Source of the DNA: JBFJWU01 sp041623475 [NCBI: bacterium]
Lineage (GTDB): Bacteria; J088
Reading direction: 5' to 3'
Length of the DNA stretch: 5,489 nucleotides
NCBI GenBank assembly: GCA_041623475.1
Contig: JBFJWU010000242.1
Span: 1 to 5,489 of the forward strand
Below the pieces are notes generated by a model. The model was given only the letters and a program-made list of their open reading frames with translations. It was not told the origin of the DNA and ran no database searches. The number at the start of each line of letters is the position of its first letter. Position 1 is the first letter of the stretch. Below, piece after piece: positions 5,052-5,489 of this stretch. The translations under genes and the position numbers were made by a program.

Positions 5052-5489
5052 TCAGCCCACCGAGATCGGCAGTTCGTCCCATCCCCGCACAAACGCCGAC
5101 GGGATCCGGGTCAGATTGGTCGTATCGATCTCGTAGCCGGGCATCCGCGCCAGCAGTTCTTCGAACACGACCCGTCCCTGGACGCGGGCCAGGAACGCCC
5201 CCATACAATAGTGCGGCCCCTGGCTGAACGACAGGTGCCCGACGCTGTGGTCCCGGTGGATATCAAACTGGTCGGCATCATCCCCCCAGGTCCGTTCGTC
5301 CCTGTTGGCCGATGCAAACAGCATGTGCACTTTGGAGTCGGCGGGAATCATCACGCCGCGAACCTCGACGTCACAGGTCGTTGTCCGCGACAGCCCCTGG
5401 ACCGGTGCCTCCATCCGCAGGATCTCGTTGTACGCATTGGGAATCAGCGATGGATCGTCGATCAATTCCTGCCGCTGGTCCGGATGTTC
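5052..5489 (-). CDS. Cytochrome P450, C-terminal third (5' end beyond the window)
   Basis: The reading frame is open to the right edge and shows 145 residues of a bacterial soluble P450 monooxygenase. In order: EHPDQRQELIDDPSLIPNA, the K-helix ExxR as NEILR, the beta segment around VRGVMIPADSKV, ANRDERTWGDDADQFDIHR (the PERF-like region), and the heme-binding loop FSQGPHYCMG, whose Cys codon is 5205-5207. It ends in PSAFVRGWDELPISVG. The heme loop differs from the usual FGxGxHxCxG only by Ser at the first Gly. Bacterial P450s are about 400 residues, so about 250 are missing upstream, including the oxygen-activating I-helix. It would oxidise a hydrophobic substrate using ferredoxin partners encoded elsewhere; the subfamily and substrate cannot be told from this part. 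The TTG at 5465 is not the start, since family-like sequence continues upstream of it. Confidence 0.93.
   Translation of the reverse strand, partial: EHPDQRQELIDDPSLIPNAYNEILRMEAPVQGLSRTTTCDVEVRGVMIPADSKVHMLFASANRDERTWGDDADQFDIHRDHSVGHLSFSQGPHYCMGAFLARVQGRVVFEELLARMPGYEIDTTNLTRIPSAFVRGWDELPISVG

Noticed and set aside
5463-5465. TTG as the start of the P450 gene
   Set aside because: Family-like sequence (EHPDQRQE) continues upstream in frame to the window edge, and a P450 cannot start at the K-helix.

Overview
The window comes from a compact, GC-rich (roughly 60% by eye) bacterial genome. The gene set has a saccharopine-dehydrogenase-like reductase, a dienoyl-CoA-reductase-like SDR, a lipase-like hydrolase and a class I-type P450. 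That set is typical of lipid-degrading environmental Proteobacteria or Actinobacteria. I cannot place the organism more precisely. No mobile element, RNA gene or CRISPR array is visible.

Layout, left to right: (1) the 3' end of a plus-strand saccharopine-dehydrogenase/trans-enoyl-reductase-like gene (1-176). (2) Six bases further on, and convergent with it, a complete minus-strand SDR (183-986) that looks like a 2,4-dienoyl-CoA reductase. (3) A 72-bp divergent regulatory gap with overlapping -10-like boxes and a perfect 8-bp inverted repeat. (4) A large plus-strand gene (1059-3212) encoding an LtrA membrane domain fused in frame to a complete prokaryotic inward-rectifier K+ channel (KirBac). 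This is the most notable feature of the window. (5) Five bases further on, and convergent, a minus-strand membrane-anchored alpha/beta hydrolase (3218-4291). (6) Just upstream of it on the same strand, a small coiled-coil protein with one C-terminal membrane segment (4331-4783). (7) A 268-bp intergenic stretch holding a near-perfect 21-bp palindrome. (8) The C-terminal third of a minus-strand cytochrome P450 that runs off the right edge (5052 to the end).

The genes on either side fit acyl-CoA, lipid or hydrophobic-substrate metabolism. They do not form one operon, because orientation changes four times. The LtrA-Kir gene is a single transcription unit, and nothing in its neighbours explains it. 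Two transcript-start arrangements stand out. The hydrolase has a consensus TATAAT box placed so that its mRNA would be leaderless. The LtrA-Kir gene has an inverted repeat overlapping its apparent TTG start.
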